From the NCBI RefSeq assembly GCF_001949145.1, contig NW_019091721.1, positions 77,431 to 141,430 of the forward strand: a stretch of 64,000 nucleotides of DNA, in the 5' to 3' direction. Positions 35,299 to 49,600 of this stretch are shown piece by piece; position 1 is the stretch's first letter; every line of letters starts with the position of its first letter. The notes under the pieces are model-generated. The model was not told where the DNA came from. It searched no databases and worked only from the letters and a program-made list of their open reading frames with translations. Both the position numbers and the translations under genes were made by a program. This DNA comes from Acanthaster planci (taxonomy: Eukaryota; Echinodermata; Asteroidea; Valvatida; Acanthasteridae).

Positions 35299-36959
35299 CC
35301 ACATGTCCCGTTTGTTTGGTGAATGCGAAGTCACGATTACAAGTGGGCTATTCCTTTCTCCATGATTGCAGCCTCTGTAGTGGAGTCTTCCTCTTTTTAA
35401 TAATTCGGTACGACCGACGCAGTCATCCAAGCATTTAAATAAATAAAAATCCAGAGCAATGACACCTGAAAGATCATGTAAAATATGGTCTTTGGGTGGC
35501 ACAACACTCGTCAGTCATGGCCAGTTGGTACGCGCACGTTACGAGCCTCTTCAAGCTAAAGAGTGCTGCATTTGCCGAAATGCTGCACAGTGCCACCACT
35601 GTAAGTCATGTAAATACGTCATGCCAACAGTAACATCATTGACATGCGAGACTGAGAACTTGACTGACCCTTTTGGTAAAAAAAAGGAAATACAAATTGG
35701 GCCCTGGAAAAGAGGCACAATGTTACTCCATTAATTGATCATTTGTTTGCCGTGCAGTTAAAAAGTTCCGCAAAATTACACAAATCTTGTACCGCATTTT
35801 GTTAACATTAATTAGTTTTTGCAATAAATGACCTTTCTTCCGGTGACAAAGAAAACAAAAAAGATGTGGGACAGGAAACGAAAAAATCAAACTCCTGTTT
35901 AGCTCAGATCTAAAAATACATGTCACTTTATTTCAGCTCAACCAGAAGTATCAAATTCCACTTTGAAAATAAGTGCAATAAAAGATTGCTAATATGGACA
36001 AATGCTACAACATAAGGTATTAAATGACACTACTAAGAACCCCCTTATTTGACTGAAAATTTAAGACAAATAATGAGCCCTAAAAAATAAGCAATTACAA
36101 CAGAATCTGAATACAAAGACCTGCCAAATACATGTACGTGATCATAAAGCTGTGCCTCTTCTGGCTGTTTGATTTTTTTAAAAAAGTAGTCGATTGGTTC
36201 ATAGCCAGTTAGCCATAACAACTGTACAAAAAGTTGATAACGGGCTACTTTGAACAACCTGAGTCCCTGTGAACTGATTCAACAACTTCATTCATTCCAG
36301 TGCAGATTTTCAGCCAAGTCTGAAGCCTCATTTCTGCAAGGATTATTCCATTAATTAGTTAAACTAGTTTGTAAGCATCAGAATAACATTTCTGAGCTTT
36401 GAGGTAGACATCCACTTTCACTTTCAACCTCATCGAGAAAAAAATGGCACTCTTTTTCCTCAGTAATATCATGGCACCGTCCAACAATTCATGGAAAAAT
36501 AAACAAATCCTTCCTAAGGCACCTTCACTTGTTACATTTATGTATCTCTACGTGACGAATACTTTTTTTTTGTACGTTTGCAGCAAAACACAATGCAGAG
36601 ACTTTGAGACCCTGGTGGCAGCACACAACCGGTCCTTTTTCAAGTTATTGTGCATACGTAACACTATGCACACATGCTCAGACTGGTAAAAAAGGACCGG
36701 TACGTTTGTTGCCACCAAGCTTCTCAAAGTTTCCCATTGTCTTCACCTTGGATATAGAATGTATATCTCCACTTAGTCATTATTTTTCTTAAACACAAAA
36801 TTGGATCTTTGGGGAGGCATGGCCCATACCCCCCCGCATCCAGCAATGATGATTATACATATGTAAACTATGGGTTTATTCATTCTACATTATTTATACA
36901 TGACAAACATGATATTCCCTGAAAACGATGAAGTTCTCTACATTTTACACTCAAACTTT
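35299..36959. other. Intergenic, no supported gene
   Basis: A plus-strand frame at 35459-35734 has a Cys-rich patch (ECCICRNAAQCHHCKSCK) but no recognisable zinc-finger spacing, and the rest is low complexity. It is not called a gene. Confidence 0.4.
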
Positions 36960-37733
36960 TTTACTTTGAGCTTTAAGGCACACAGACATAACTTAACCAA
37001 ATTTTCTTTCTCTAAATGACACTTTTCTTCGTGTAATTTTCAGGAGTCATAAATTTGAACTAGGTTAAAAACAACCCAATGCATTACTGCCTCAGTAGAT
37101 CTTTGGGAGACACTCGGGAAATTGATGCAGTTAGAAACATTAGCTCAACACTGGCTCATTGAAAATATTTGCGAGAAAACTTTGCTCACAAGCCTATTGT
37201 CATGAAATGAAACAACATATCACCAAAATTAAAACCAAAATAAACAAACGTCACAACAGCCAAATACCAATGGTCAGGCCCAACTTTAGAGTAGCCATAG
37301 CTGTCACCCTGGATGACATTACACTTTTGCTCATGCATATGCAGATATTCAGTGGCACAAAGTAAACAAAAACAGAGGTTAAACAGGACACGAAGAAGCA
37401 TTTACAACACCTAATTAAAAACAAAATTATATTTGCATGAGTTTTCATTTCAGAAACCTGAAACAGAAGTGATAAGATATTAAAAGTTCATTACAAATTG
37501 ATATCTGTACTGTTCATGCTAATGCGTAACTTAAAATTTTTATCAAAATTTTTGATTAACAAAATTGAAAGTGGGACTTGGACCAGACTGCAGAATAGTC
37601 TTGCACCAACCCACAAATTAATTTGAACAAAAAGAATCCAAGGAACATGACTGAGAATGGCTTCCTTGCACATAAGGCTTACAGCCTGGTGCTAATTCTT
37701 GAAGAGATTCAGGATCTCAGACAAAACTACTTG
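36960..37733. repeat. Duplicated block, copy 1 (truncated by gap)
   Basis: Nearly identical to 37971-38898. It lacks a segment of about 190 bp present in copy 2 (about 38455-38640) and has a small extra stretch near 37526-37560. It ends at the gap at the point equivalent to 38898. Confidence 0.92.
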
Positions 37734-37909
37734 NNNNNNNNNNNNNNNNNNNNNNNNNNNNNNNNNNNNNNNNNNNNNNNNNNNNNNNNNNNNNNNNNNN
37801 NNNNNNNNNNNNNNNNNNNNNNNNNNNNNNNNNNNNNNNNNNNNNNNNNNNNNNNNNNNNNNNNNNNNNNNNNNNNNNNNNNNNNNNNNNNNNNNNNNNN
37901 NNNNNNNNN
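37734..37909. other. Assembly gap (176 N)
   Basis: Run of N between two near-identical blocks. Confidence 0.99.
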
Positions 37910-37970
37910 TTGAATTTGAAATAAGCAGATTAACAGGGCCACGTTTATTGTGAGTTTCCTATTTCATATT

Positions 37971-38898
37971 TTTACTTTGAGCTTTAAGGCACACAGACAT
38001 AACTTAAACCAAATTTTCTTTCTCTAAATGACACTTTTCTTCGTGTAATTTTCAGGAGTCATAAAATTTGAACTAGGTTAAAAACAACCCAATGCATTAC
38101 TGCCTCAGTACATATTTGGGAGACATTTGGGAAATTGATGCAGTTAGAAACGTTAGCTCAACACTGGCTCACTGGAAATATTTGCGAGAAAACTTTGCTC
38201 ACAAGCCTATTGTCATGAAATGAAACAACATATCACCAATATAAAAACCAAAATAAACAAACTTCACAACAGCCAGATACCAATGGTCAGACCCAACTTT
38301 AGAGTAGCCATAGCTGTCACCCTGGATGACATTACACTTTTGCTCATACATATGCAGATATTCAGTGGCATAAAAGTAAACAAAAACAGAGGTTAAACAG
38401 GACACGAAGAAGCAGTTACAACAACTAAATTAAAAACAAAATTATATTTGCATGAGTCTTTTAATGACTGATTAATCATTAAGCCATCATATTCCAACAA
38501 CTGAATTTGTAGTCTTTTGATGGAAATGGCACTGAACAGCCCATTCACTGTAACAATGTAGTTCACAAGGGAGAGGGGCATGTTGACAACAGCATTTATT
38601 AATAAGTCGGCCATATTGAATCCAGAGTGTGGCTGACTTTTCATTTCAGAAACCTGAAACAAAAGTAATAAGATATTAAAAGTTCATTACAAATTGATAT
38701 CTGTACTGTTCATGGTAATGCATAACAAAATTGAAAGTGGGACTTGGACCAGACTGCAGAACAGTCTGGCACCAACCCACAGATTACTTTGAACAAAAAG
38801 AATCCCAGGAACATGATTGAGAATGGCTTCCTTGCACATAAGGCTTACAGCCTGGTGCTGATTCTTGAAGAGATTCAGGATCTCAGACAAAACTACCT
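37971..38898. repeat. Duplicated block, copy 2
   Basis: Second copy of 36960-37733. Minus-strand open frames occur in both copies, but the base differences I compared in one of them (37491-37673 versus 38687-38890) all change residues, so coding constraint is not evident. Confidence 0.92.
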
Positions 38899-38939
38899 GA
38901 GTGCAAAATTACCGGTAAATAAGATATGAAGCCTTGCAT

Positions 38940-39075
38940 GGTGGAGATTTTGCAGACAGATGGCTTGCGGGTACATCGTAATGAATCCATCTCTTCTATA
39001 AGAGTGGTGGTTCTGATAACAACCAACGAGTGTGAACTTGACGTTTCAACCAGTTTTGTGCTCTTGTGAATTTCC
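38940..39075 (-). mobile_element. Retroelement 3' module, copy 2
   Basis: On the minus strand: GGTTGAAACGTCAAG, then GGTTGTTATCAGAACCACC and a tail with TACCCGCAAGCCATC. The same order of segments occurs at 14905-14980. No complete ribozyme core is visible here. Confidence 0.45.
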
Positions 39076-39079
39076 ACTA

Positions 39080-40366
39080 TTTCATGCTATTCTTTGCTTT
39101 TTAAAAATGAAGAAATTTGTTCATTCTGTCATGGTTTACAACAATGCATGAACAGCTTCATGAGGAAAATACCAACAACTGTAATATTTCCAAAATATGA
39201 AAAAGATGTCATTACCAATTTGAAACTGGGAATTTCAAAAACTAAACCCTAAAAATATGACTCTGAAAAATATATATATACATTGTATAATCAATGAAAG
39301 GAGGTACATGTATTTACATACAAAAATCAGAACCACACATTTTTTTGTGTTTGATGATAGAAAGTCTTGATGACAGGAAGTCTGTTTCAACGGCATGAAA
39401 AACCTCCAAATGTGACCCGGGGCATAGGTCTATCCCCCCAGCCCTTTAAACACGACTGTTACTAGGCATTATCAGAGTTTCTTTTCAGAGATTAGCTGTT
39501 GATCCCTCACTCTCTGACCTGCTTTGTGGACTCAACTGATAAAAAAATTGCTAGGGATCCAGAGGGCACAATTGCCAAGCTAAGCTAAGAGAATAAAAGG
39601 TGCCACTGACAAAGGCCTAAATGAGGAGGCAAACGTTTCAGGCGTGCACAGACTGGATAAAAACCAGGAAACAATGGGCCAGTTCGCTGACCTACGAACT
39701 GTTTAGAGGGTGCCATTTGCAGCTCACATGCCAATCAAGTTTATTTCTTTCTAGACAGACTTCCAGAGTGAACTCTCAAAGCACGTAGACATGGCACTCT
39801 TGTCCGAGTCATGTGGTCATTTTGGCAAATGGCCCAAATTCCCAACTTCTGCATAAACTTCACCAGTTTTTCCTTTTTGAATCTTCACATCAATATAAAC
39901 AGAATAATTGATTAACCCCGCAGTCAAAATCATATAAGTTGAGAATGGTTTTGGACTTGTGGCAAGTCAGACTGACAGCTCGACTGTCTCATACTGGATA
40001 GGCTTTCTCTATTTCTGCTTTAACTGTCTGTAATTACTACTACTTGTAGGTCTCTGTGCTTTTCAAGTTACATGTAAGTGAAACATGAGCAATTCCTGTT
40101 TTTTGTTCTTGGGCCCCAAAACTCATGGTTTACAGTGGAACAAACCCTGTTTTTAAGGATCTAGCTTGTTTAGCATACAGCGTTTGTAGTTGAAGCATGT
40201 TTGTCTTGGAAGGTGCGATTTGGAGATAATCCTCATTGCTTATACTTGTACTACCAAACTTTACAAGTGTTGTTATAAATAAGGCTTTATATATTTCTTC
40301 TTTACAGTTCACCGTGGAATAAAGTTGGTATGGAAACCGAGGCCCTGACTTTCAGCCATGCTGTTC
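39080..40366. other. Intergenic 3' of MARC
   Basis: No gene supported. Near 39595-39650 a CTGACAA, GCCT/AGGC stem and AAACGTTTCAGGCG order recalls the other AAACGTC modules. Confidence 0.35.
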
Positions 40367-40372
40367 TTTATT
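40367..40372 (-). promoter_or_regulatory. Candidate MARC poly(A) signal
   Basis: AATAAA on the minus strand about 145 bp after the MARC stop. Confidence 0.5.
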
Positions 40373-40516
40373 CTTCAGTTGAAGGTTCTGGAGATAATTA
40401 TAGCTATTGCTCCCTTGAACCTGTGCATTTAAAGAGGGCAGAACAGATTCGCGTAGACAGTGACTGTGCGGTCTTAAATGTAATCACCTGGAAATGTTGT
40501 GGCAGGGCAGCTGTTT

Positions 40517-40646
40517 TTACACTGCTGCGTACACGGTGTCTCCGACTTTGATGGTACCGGACACATCGCACACCAGATAAGATCCAAACACCGGAGAGCC
40601 TTTGTAGGACTTGCTGTCAGGGTCTGACTTGTCTAACACTCGATAT
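40517..40646 (-). CDS. MTARC: MARC last exon
   Basis: Acceptor gccgcag; encodes YRVLDKSDPDSKSYKGSPVF and GTIKVGDTVYAAV then TAA. Confidence 0.96.
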
Positions 40647-43600
40647 CTGCGGCAGAAAACCCATGCAAATTCTGTAAACATGAAAACCACCTCAAAATTG
40701 AAGGTTGAATGGATGAGATTTTGGGGGGCGGGTCTGCACAACAGGCCAAATGGAAGAAAGGGTAAAACAGCCATCAAGATAAGAATCATAGATTACAGGG
40801 TTACACAATACAACATATTTCACAGCAAGTATCTATTAACTTGAACAACATGTACCTTGGCAAGCAACCTTTTGAGTACACGTATTTGCCAAAAGGGTCT
40901 TCCAGTGACTGGTCCAAATCCGTCTTTGGACGGCTGTGTGTGATTTTGCACTTTGCAAAATGGACAATAAAAAAAGGACACGTAGAATTTTGCAATACAG
41001 AACATAAAAATGGCAGGCGGATTTTTTGGGCAAAATTTTCATAACTGAAACAACTACAGCTGAAACTGTAAATATTGTAGTGAAATTACACACGCATTGG
41101 TTATTGATTAGTATTTACGATCTTATAAAGCACACTGCATTAGTCTGTGTGTTTGCGCCCGGCACTGAGTGCCCGTACAAGCAGTGCACATCACGCATTA
41201 CCACCGAGTGTGTGTCTTATGAACACAGCACAGGCTTGTTTGGTCACGCTAGCTCCCCATTGTGGTGGAGAGCATAAAATCGTTTTGCCACACTACACTC
41301 TGTGCGGTCGCTGAAACTTATGGATTTTATTGTAAATGTTAAGATAGAAAAGATAGAAAGATAGAAAGTTTTGTTCTTCATTCTTAATAAAAACAAGCTG
41401 CACTAGTATAAATAGCTGCTTTCTGAACCTTGAATATATACGCAAATATACCTCGTAGACCACACAACCAACCAGCCGGCCATGCTCCGCACCGAGGTAT
41501 CTGTGTACACTTTATGCAGGCACATTACATGCATACTACACACCTGTTAAGATCACACACAATGTCCGAAGTACAGTACCTGGCGTCTGCTTTACGTGTT
41601 CGTACACAGCATTGGAGATACCAGCACATTAGACAGTACCTGGTCAAGCAGCCCACCGTGTTGGTGTTTATTGGTCCGAGAACTAGACTACTGCTTCCAT
41701 CACACTGCATGTACATGTATGCGACTGATGGAAGATCATTCATTTGTTTGTGCTGTTCCTTGGCTTTGGAATAAATTTCCGTTTAACGTAAGAAATGCAA
41801 AATCTTCTGATGTACAGGTACTTAAAACTTTGTTAAAAACATATCTTTTCATGGAAGTCTCAGCAAGTTGTGGGTTTTGTGACGATCAGTTGAGGAGATG
41901 TACATAGAGTCCCAAAGTGTGACATCATGTACAAGTAGTAAATGACATACAAGCGAACTGAGTATGTGCATGTGTTGGTTCACGCACTGGCTTTCACACT
42001 AATGCCTTTTACACACATAATTTCACGCGTGACATATTCACTTCAGTACTGCAGTTGAACCTCATTAATAAGAGGTCCTTCAGACTTGGCAATTACCTGG
42101 TCACAGCAGGAACCTTGCATTATCAGGGATGAAAAAACAAAAAACAAAGGATTGGGACCGAAATTTTTTCCTTGTTATTAGCAGAATCTTGTATGAACAG
42201 TGCTCTTATTAATGAGGTTTGACTTTGTATAGTGTAAATTTAACAGCGCAAAAAAAAGTATTATTATTAAGACAACCTGTTCACTGAGCTCTACCTTCCT
42301 CAACCCCCCTGGTGTACTTTGAAAGATCAAAGAAGGTAAAGAATAATGACCCCCCCTCCACCTCCCTTTTTTTGTAATAAACCTTGCTATGAAAAAAGAA
42401 AACACAGGACCGTTATCAGGCTCACTTTTTGAGAGTTGCAAGAGGTTCCCCGTCACTTCTGATCACACCAGTCTCGGGATCGACCGTCGTCAATTTGCAC
42501 CTGCACAACCACATTCCATGCAAAAGCATATTGGGTAACCACATGTGAAAGGCCACGATAATGATCAGGCAAACGACAAAATCAAGCCGAACGTTTTAGT
42601 TGGCAGAACTGCCTGGTGCCATCTAGTGGCAGTTTTAATCATATTACAATTTTGGGCACGCATCATATGTACACTCGGCCAAAGTTTCCGTTACTTGACA
42701 CATTCGACAGCCGATATTGTCTCACACAATACACAGTGCACAATTTTCACACCAAAAAAGTTCCAGCGTCCCTTTTTTTTTTTCTTTCTGGAGATACCGC
42801 ACTGAACTGGACGTGGATTTCAGTGAAATACATTTCAGCAAGCTCATCATCAAAGCCAAAAGGCTAAGCATCGTGTATCACTCACTGCATTTACTAATGC
42901 ACAAAATTAAACTTTGTGTGCAAGAACTGGCCTACTCACAGGAGCCATGGAAATGTGCCCCACATGTTGGCACTCTGGTTTGCACGTTTTGAAATGCCCA
43001 AGGTACAAGTTTTCAGCTGAATGTGCAAAAAACACCTACATCCTCCTGTGAGAGGGGTGCACTTGCACACTGTCTCATTATTGAAATGGAACTGGAGAAT
43101 TTTATCATTAATTTATGCATTTCTACTGCTGAGGGCGTAAGTGCGGGTAAGTTCCAAGGAGCAATGACCATTTGTTGACCACTGGCCACAATTTTGCCTG
43201 ATGACCTGTACACAAATTATATCCTTGGTACCCAGCAAATTGACCAGTAGTGGAAAAATAGTCGTGCAAACGTACTCTAGGCTAAGCTGTGTCCAAACAT
43301 TACGGCATATTAGTAACGAGCTACAGAACATTTGCGTATGTATGACATAGTGGCACAGATCACGTCAGGTAACCTACAATGTATATTGCTCAAAGAATCT
43401 CACAACGTAAAAATGCACTGTACATAAATGTCATGTCTAGGCTTTAAAGTTGTCTTTGTACATTATACATACATGTACATTGTAAAAGCAACAGTTACCA
43501 TACAGAACAAAGCAGCACAAAACACAAATTCCAATATCAAAGATCTCTGTGCCAACCCTAAAACGCAAAAAAGTTGTGTCGTCTCACCTTCCACAACCAT

Positions 43601-46600
43601 GAGTTCTCCGCATGGTCACAGTGTCCCCAATCTTGATGTATTTCCAAGAGTCCTATATGACAATACCGAAAAGCAAAACACTGATGTAAACCTGTTTGCT
43701 TTAGAACTCAAACAAAAACAATAAAAGCTGAATATTGTGTACAAAATTGTCTAACTTTTCTATTTCTTCTTGTTGATTAAAGGAAAAACTCAAAACTGAT
43801 CCTTTTTTGTAAGTACGCAATTCAGTTTATTCTGAACTGTTCAAGTGAGACTATCGATTTCATCCAGGAGTATGTAACGCCTCGAGTTGACACGCACCTT
43901 CACCAGCAAAGAGGAGACAGGCAGTGGGACGTTTTTGAGCCGAGCTCACGCATGCACCCTGTACACATCTACATAAAAGTGTTCTTTATAACAACAGTCG
44001 ACGGTACATTCTAAGAAACAGATCACACCTGCTCAGCATGTCCCATAAAAAACAAGCCTGTGTGCGATTTCCCACCAAAGGATCATCTTTGCACACCCTC
44101 TTATTGTTTCTGCTCGGACTCAACAACTCTTCCACAGAAGTTATTCACTGAACAAACCTCTTGAAAGGCACTGGATCCTGACACCACAAAACTTGGTCGT
44201 ACATTCCTCACGGTGATAGGTTTATCAAGGTGAGAGTTGAGATCATCCAGAGAGGATTCAGTCAGAAGCATGAAAGAAGCAAAGTCCGAATACCCCCTCT
44301 GAAGGTAACAATGAATGTCGCACCCGTATGGGAGAAAAAAAGAGAAATTTAGACAACTTGCAATTTGTAAGAAAGAGGGCTGAACTGACAGATATGGGAA
44401 GAAAAGGAAGATTAACATTTTTATGGAGTTTAAATCTGTTGGGGTTAAAATCTTAAAAGAAGTAACATACATGTTAAGTGCTACTGCAGAAAAAAAAAAC
44501 ATTGAAGGTAGCAGCAACGGAAAATCTTTCCAATAAGTTAGCCCAAACCATTCCGTTTTAAGTATATGTATGTGGCTCATGTTTTATCAATTGTGAGGTA
44601 CAGGTTTAATCCGTATCGTGGGGGATGTTTACAATGGAACACTGTTGCTACAAAGTCCTTTCGACCTTACAAAGTACCTTGTTATAACAGGTACCTTGTA
44701 TTTGGGCATCCTTTTTTTTTGTGGTTCTCATATCTTTTTTCCAATTGTGGGAAGGTTGATCAGTCAACAAAAATTTTTCCTAAATAAATTCTATGGCGCT
44801 CCACACATGCTTGTATGTGGTCCATTGGATGTAGTACAGTACCACTCAGTTTGGTATTGAGGCCATAACTATAGATTTCAACTGTGTTGATGTTTGGGCA
44901 ACGTCATATCACACATGTACATTTTCAGCGCTGGTTTTGTACAGGTCATCACACCCTCCTTTCTTTTTCTAAGCAAGGCCCTCTTAGCAGGGTCGGAAAA
45001 AAACAAGCCGGGAGCCAAAATAGGTTTGGTCGGAAAGGAGAACCATAGAATTTAAAGAGGGTGCCCTTATCAGTTCTAGAAAACAAAGACTTGGGACCTA
45101 ACATTTTCCTTGTTATAAACATGACTTAGTATTGTCAGAGCTCTTCTTAATCTGTGTTTGACTGTATTGTCAAATGGGTCTCGTGATCCTCTACACTATA
45201 TTAAAGGGATGAATTTTGCTGGCCCTCGGACACTACAAAAAAGGGGGTCACTTAACCCTAACCCCCAAGGGTGTAAGTAAAATCGTATTGAAATTGGAAG
45301 ACTTGGGAGTGTTAGGGTTAATAGGCTTTGCAGGGAGGCGCTCAATATCACAACACTCTGTATAGGCATGTGTACTATTAATAAAGACGTACTGAATATG
45401 CCAAAACTGCCATACGTATTCACTATTGAGCACGCCCTAGATTTTAACCCCAGACATACAAAACAGACCTGCCAACCTTTAGAATCACAAAAGTGTATTC
45501 GGAGGTTCAAAATGTGTATTTTCCCAAACAGGAAAGACAAGCTTACAAATACCTTTGCCTGACTACATACTATTTGAACTTTAATACTTTACTCGTGCAG
45601 GCTTAAATGGACCTTATAATTTCCTGGTGTTGCTCACGGCAGTTGCTTTCTTGCATTTACACAACAGTTCATTTTGGTGTGCGCGTTGCTGCCATGGTCT
45701 GGCTGTGGCTTGGGCGTATACAGTCGACTCTCGTTATTATGAAATCCGCGGGACCACGTAGAAACGTTTGTTGTATCCGAAATTCGTTGTCGGCGGAACA
45801 CAGTGCAATGGCTTCGGTGCATTGTTGTACAATACCATGTACATGCATATGCACGTGTATGGGTGTACATGTATGTGCATACATGTGAACGCCTGGTTGA
45901 TGTTATATCAAAAAGATCTCTCGGTTATAATTAATTACATATATTGTGATGTGCTTAGATTAATAAAATTCACTGTCATATGAAAACATGTTTGATGTGC
46001 ATGTGAGATTACAAAAAGCAAATACATGTGAAAGCATCGATCCAGGGATTTTTAAAAGGCTTTCAATTGCCATGGATGACAACGAAGCTAAACCGCATGC
46101 ACATGTAGGCCTGTGTGGCCTGCATGATGGTGGCTTAAGGAGCATGATGTCATGAAGGACTATTGCGATTGGATAGCTGTGCCTCGCAAAGTGTACATCA
46201 TGAAAATGCACAGTCTCATTGGCCAGTACGCTAGATATTTTTGTAGCAATATGAATAATTCAGTGTTGGGCGATAAGTTGGGCTCATGAGATGTGAGGGT
46301 ACTCAAGCAAACTAATTTTGCCACATTTTTATCAGAATTGGGAAGGGAATTTTCGTTTTGATGTTTGTGTAATCAATGTAAAAAATAATTGATTTTTGAA
46401 TCCTGCGTCACGCTTGTCATGACTACAGGAAACTGGTAAACAATGTCTGTGTATCGTGTTTTAAGCGTGCATGACGCATCTGGAGGGGCGGGCGATTAGT
46501 CNTTGTGCTGCAGCTAGAAATTTTGTGGAAACATGCTCGTTTCGAGTGCGAGCAGTACATCTTCAAATGAAATACATGAACACAGAAAACACAAACATAG

Positions 46601-49600
46601 ACATGAGATCAATTTTTGTGAAGAATCTACAAAAAATTGGTGACGGCAGTATTTTTTCGACTTGCAAATGTAGAGCTGCATTTGTATACGATGTACATGT
46701 AGTGGAACGCTCGCAACCCTTTTTGGCAGCAACCGTACATTCACTGGTTGCCGCTTTCCCTCATGCCTTCTTTGGCAACGGAATTAGTGTGATGGATTGT
46801 GCATGTGTTTTCACCACCGTGATTTACAAACTTTTGTTATAAATGGTTCGTCAGCAATGGTTTTTCGGGCAACGGAGTGTAACCGAGTGGTATAAGGACT
46901 CAGTTAAAAGTAATAAATAAAGACAACGGGGAATGTGGCGGCATGAATACTACATTCAATATTTTATTTACAATTTGTACAATGCCTTGTACAAGCGTGA
47001 GAGAATTTATATTTATACAAATAAAAAACCGACAGTCAATGATCTCGACCAACAGCGTATAGCTAGCAGTACGTAGAGCACTGCTACACTTTAGGTGTGA
47101 GGAACTCAAAGATTGCATGCAGCGTCCCTCGACCCGTGTCAATCACTAACGCTGTATGCACCAAGGCAAATAGATATACATGTAGCTATGTTTCATACAA
47201 TGTAACAATGTACAGCAGCAGCACAGCAGCAGAGAGCGATGAGGCGATGAGGCTCTGAAGCAGAGTCATTTGATTACTATGTTTCTGCCCACTCCACAGG
47301 GTGGGGTGGATCACAAAAGCTTTTCATACCAATGAACAAATGCAGGGCAGAAACAGTACTCTGTTCAGATCACTATTGTCAGATGCTGGCCTGCACATGT
47401 ATGGCTCTGTGGATATGCAAATGCGCTACTCAATACAAGAAAGTCACAGAGTGCACCACACAGTATTGTTGATACATGTAGCTATTTTTACCAGGTGTGT
47501 AAAGGGAAGGCTGAAGAGAGAGCACTCTACAGCACAAGGTTGCATCTAATCATGTTAAATAGTGGAAGTCTGTTCTTGAGGTACAAGGTACATGTATAGA
47601 AAGAAGAATTCTGTAGTCTGAAAGTGAATAAGGAGTGTTGAAAAAGTAGAGGGACCAGGTGACTAGAAAAGTCGACTGGTCACAGGGGTCACGAAAACCA
47701 TTTGTTGTACCAGGAATTTCGTACAATGCGATTTTCGCTGTAACAGATTTTTTCCCCATAGGGACCACAGACTTGTGTTTGTTATAGCCATGATTTTGTT
47801 GTAGCCAATTTCGTAATAACGAGAGTCGACTATATTTTGTTTGTGAGAGAGTCTGCAGGACTGCAGTGCTGTGGGTCGCATTCTTCGTTTCAGCGATGTC
47901 ACGGTGTTTACTGTGGCGAGATACATCATAACTCCCACTATGTGTGATACTGAGTGCAGCAAGCGTAATGTTCACCTCTCTGGGAAGGTAATATGAATTC
48001 AAATTTCTCCGTAAATTCCCTTTTGAAAGATTGCTTCCATTTTTGGGTGTCTTTTTAGACGTTGAAGCCATCTTCACTCAAGCAGTTTTACGATTACGTC
48101 GGGAAAATTTTTGCACGCAGAGGAACGTACACTCCACAATGCATGCCGATCGGTTTGGTATGCGACGTTCCAAATGATTGATACGTGCGCTACCAGGGGC
48201 ATGTGTACATCAGGTACACCAATCACGAACGCTTTACTTTACGAGTTCACCATACTGAACGGCATGACATGAGGCTTAGTCTTGCTCGCAGCCGCTTCAG
48301 CTATTTTAGCTTAGATTTCACATAGCGCCCTCTTTTTTTCTGTCTGTGTCAAAGTTATTGAAATTTGTATTTTATGGTGATAAAAGCATACGGTCATATT
48401 TTCATCAATTTTTCATACAAATTACGCCAAAATCGTACTAGTTGGCAGGTCTGCACAAATCAACTGGAATTCAGATTGAAAAAAATAAACCTATTACACT
48501 CCAAGCTACAGAACAAGACTTTGCCACGGGCTTTCACTCCTCACCACTTTTTCCTCTGCAGTGAATTTATGTCCCCAAGTTACATCCTTTCTGGGTATCC
48601 TTGGTTTGGTCAGGCCTTCATTGAAGTAGACCAGCTTGAGGCCGGGCTTCTTGAGGTAGGTGCTAAGCCAGGTTGCAGCCTTTTGGCTACATTCCACACC
48701 CTCTGTGTGCAGTCCGAAGATTCTGTTGGTGATGATATATAAATTCAAAATTAGAAATTACGTGCACGCCCAGTTGGAATTATCACTGTACTCAAATTTA
48801 AAGGGTCAAAGCACTCTATTTTCTTAGACGCATTTTCGGTGCAATTTTATGTTCCTCAATGTATGACAACAGGCCGATCCAGTAAGCCCCGCCCACTGTG
48901 CACATGGGCCCTTGGCACATGTTCTTCTCCGACGCCACACTACGACGTGTTCCAGAGGTGTGCATCATACGTACATGCAAGCATGTCTGAGTTTTGTACA
49001 CTTATGTTGGACATAAATTACGGCTGTGATTGGGAAGAAAACAATAGGTGGAGCTTAATGGCTTAAGTGGGGCATAACCACTTGCTGCCAGGGAACCCCG
49101 TTTCGAGCACCATGGGCTTCTACTCGCATTCACTGGGGACAAAGGAAATCAAGCAACACCTCACAATCCTGGGCTCTCTTTACAGGGCGGCAGGGTTGGC
49201 TGAAATATTCAGGAATCGATGAAGGTGACCTGTCAGCTTAGAGTAGCCACCAAAGAGTCATTCGTGTGGATGTAAACATCCATTAAATGAAATGATGAAA
49301 ATCACCCGTATGTATGCACTGCATTTTTAAAAGCACCCGGCAGCATGTAGTTAAACTATCAGTCAGAATAGCATATAAATTGAAAATCAGGGTAGTTAAA
49401 CACAAGGCTGCATTTTCAAGGGTGTTGTGTATATCACACAGGAGCTGTAATGTTGCATCAGAGTTGGAAGAAAATTAGTGTTGGAGGGCAAGAAATGTAA
49501 TGAAAATTGAAATGTAAATGGATTTGATCTTGATAACGACTGGATTTGCCATTCAGTTGGCAAAGATCCCATATTCCCAAGCACAGCAACAAACTGGCTA

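Noticed and set aside
35459-35734. Cys-rich plus-strand frame (CCICRNAAQCHHCKSCK)
   Set aside because: Cys spacing fits no zinc-finger class I know; the rest is low complexity and no splice partners are seen.
37491-37673. Minus-strand hydrophobic frame, also open in the second block at 38687-38890
   Set aside because: The differences compared between the two copies all change residues and an indel alters the C-terminus, so there is no sign of protein constraint.
47550-48077. 175-codon frame as a host gene
   Set aside because: Runs through a pogo-like terminal repeat and a frame-shifted transposase finger.
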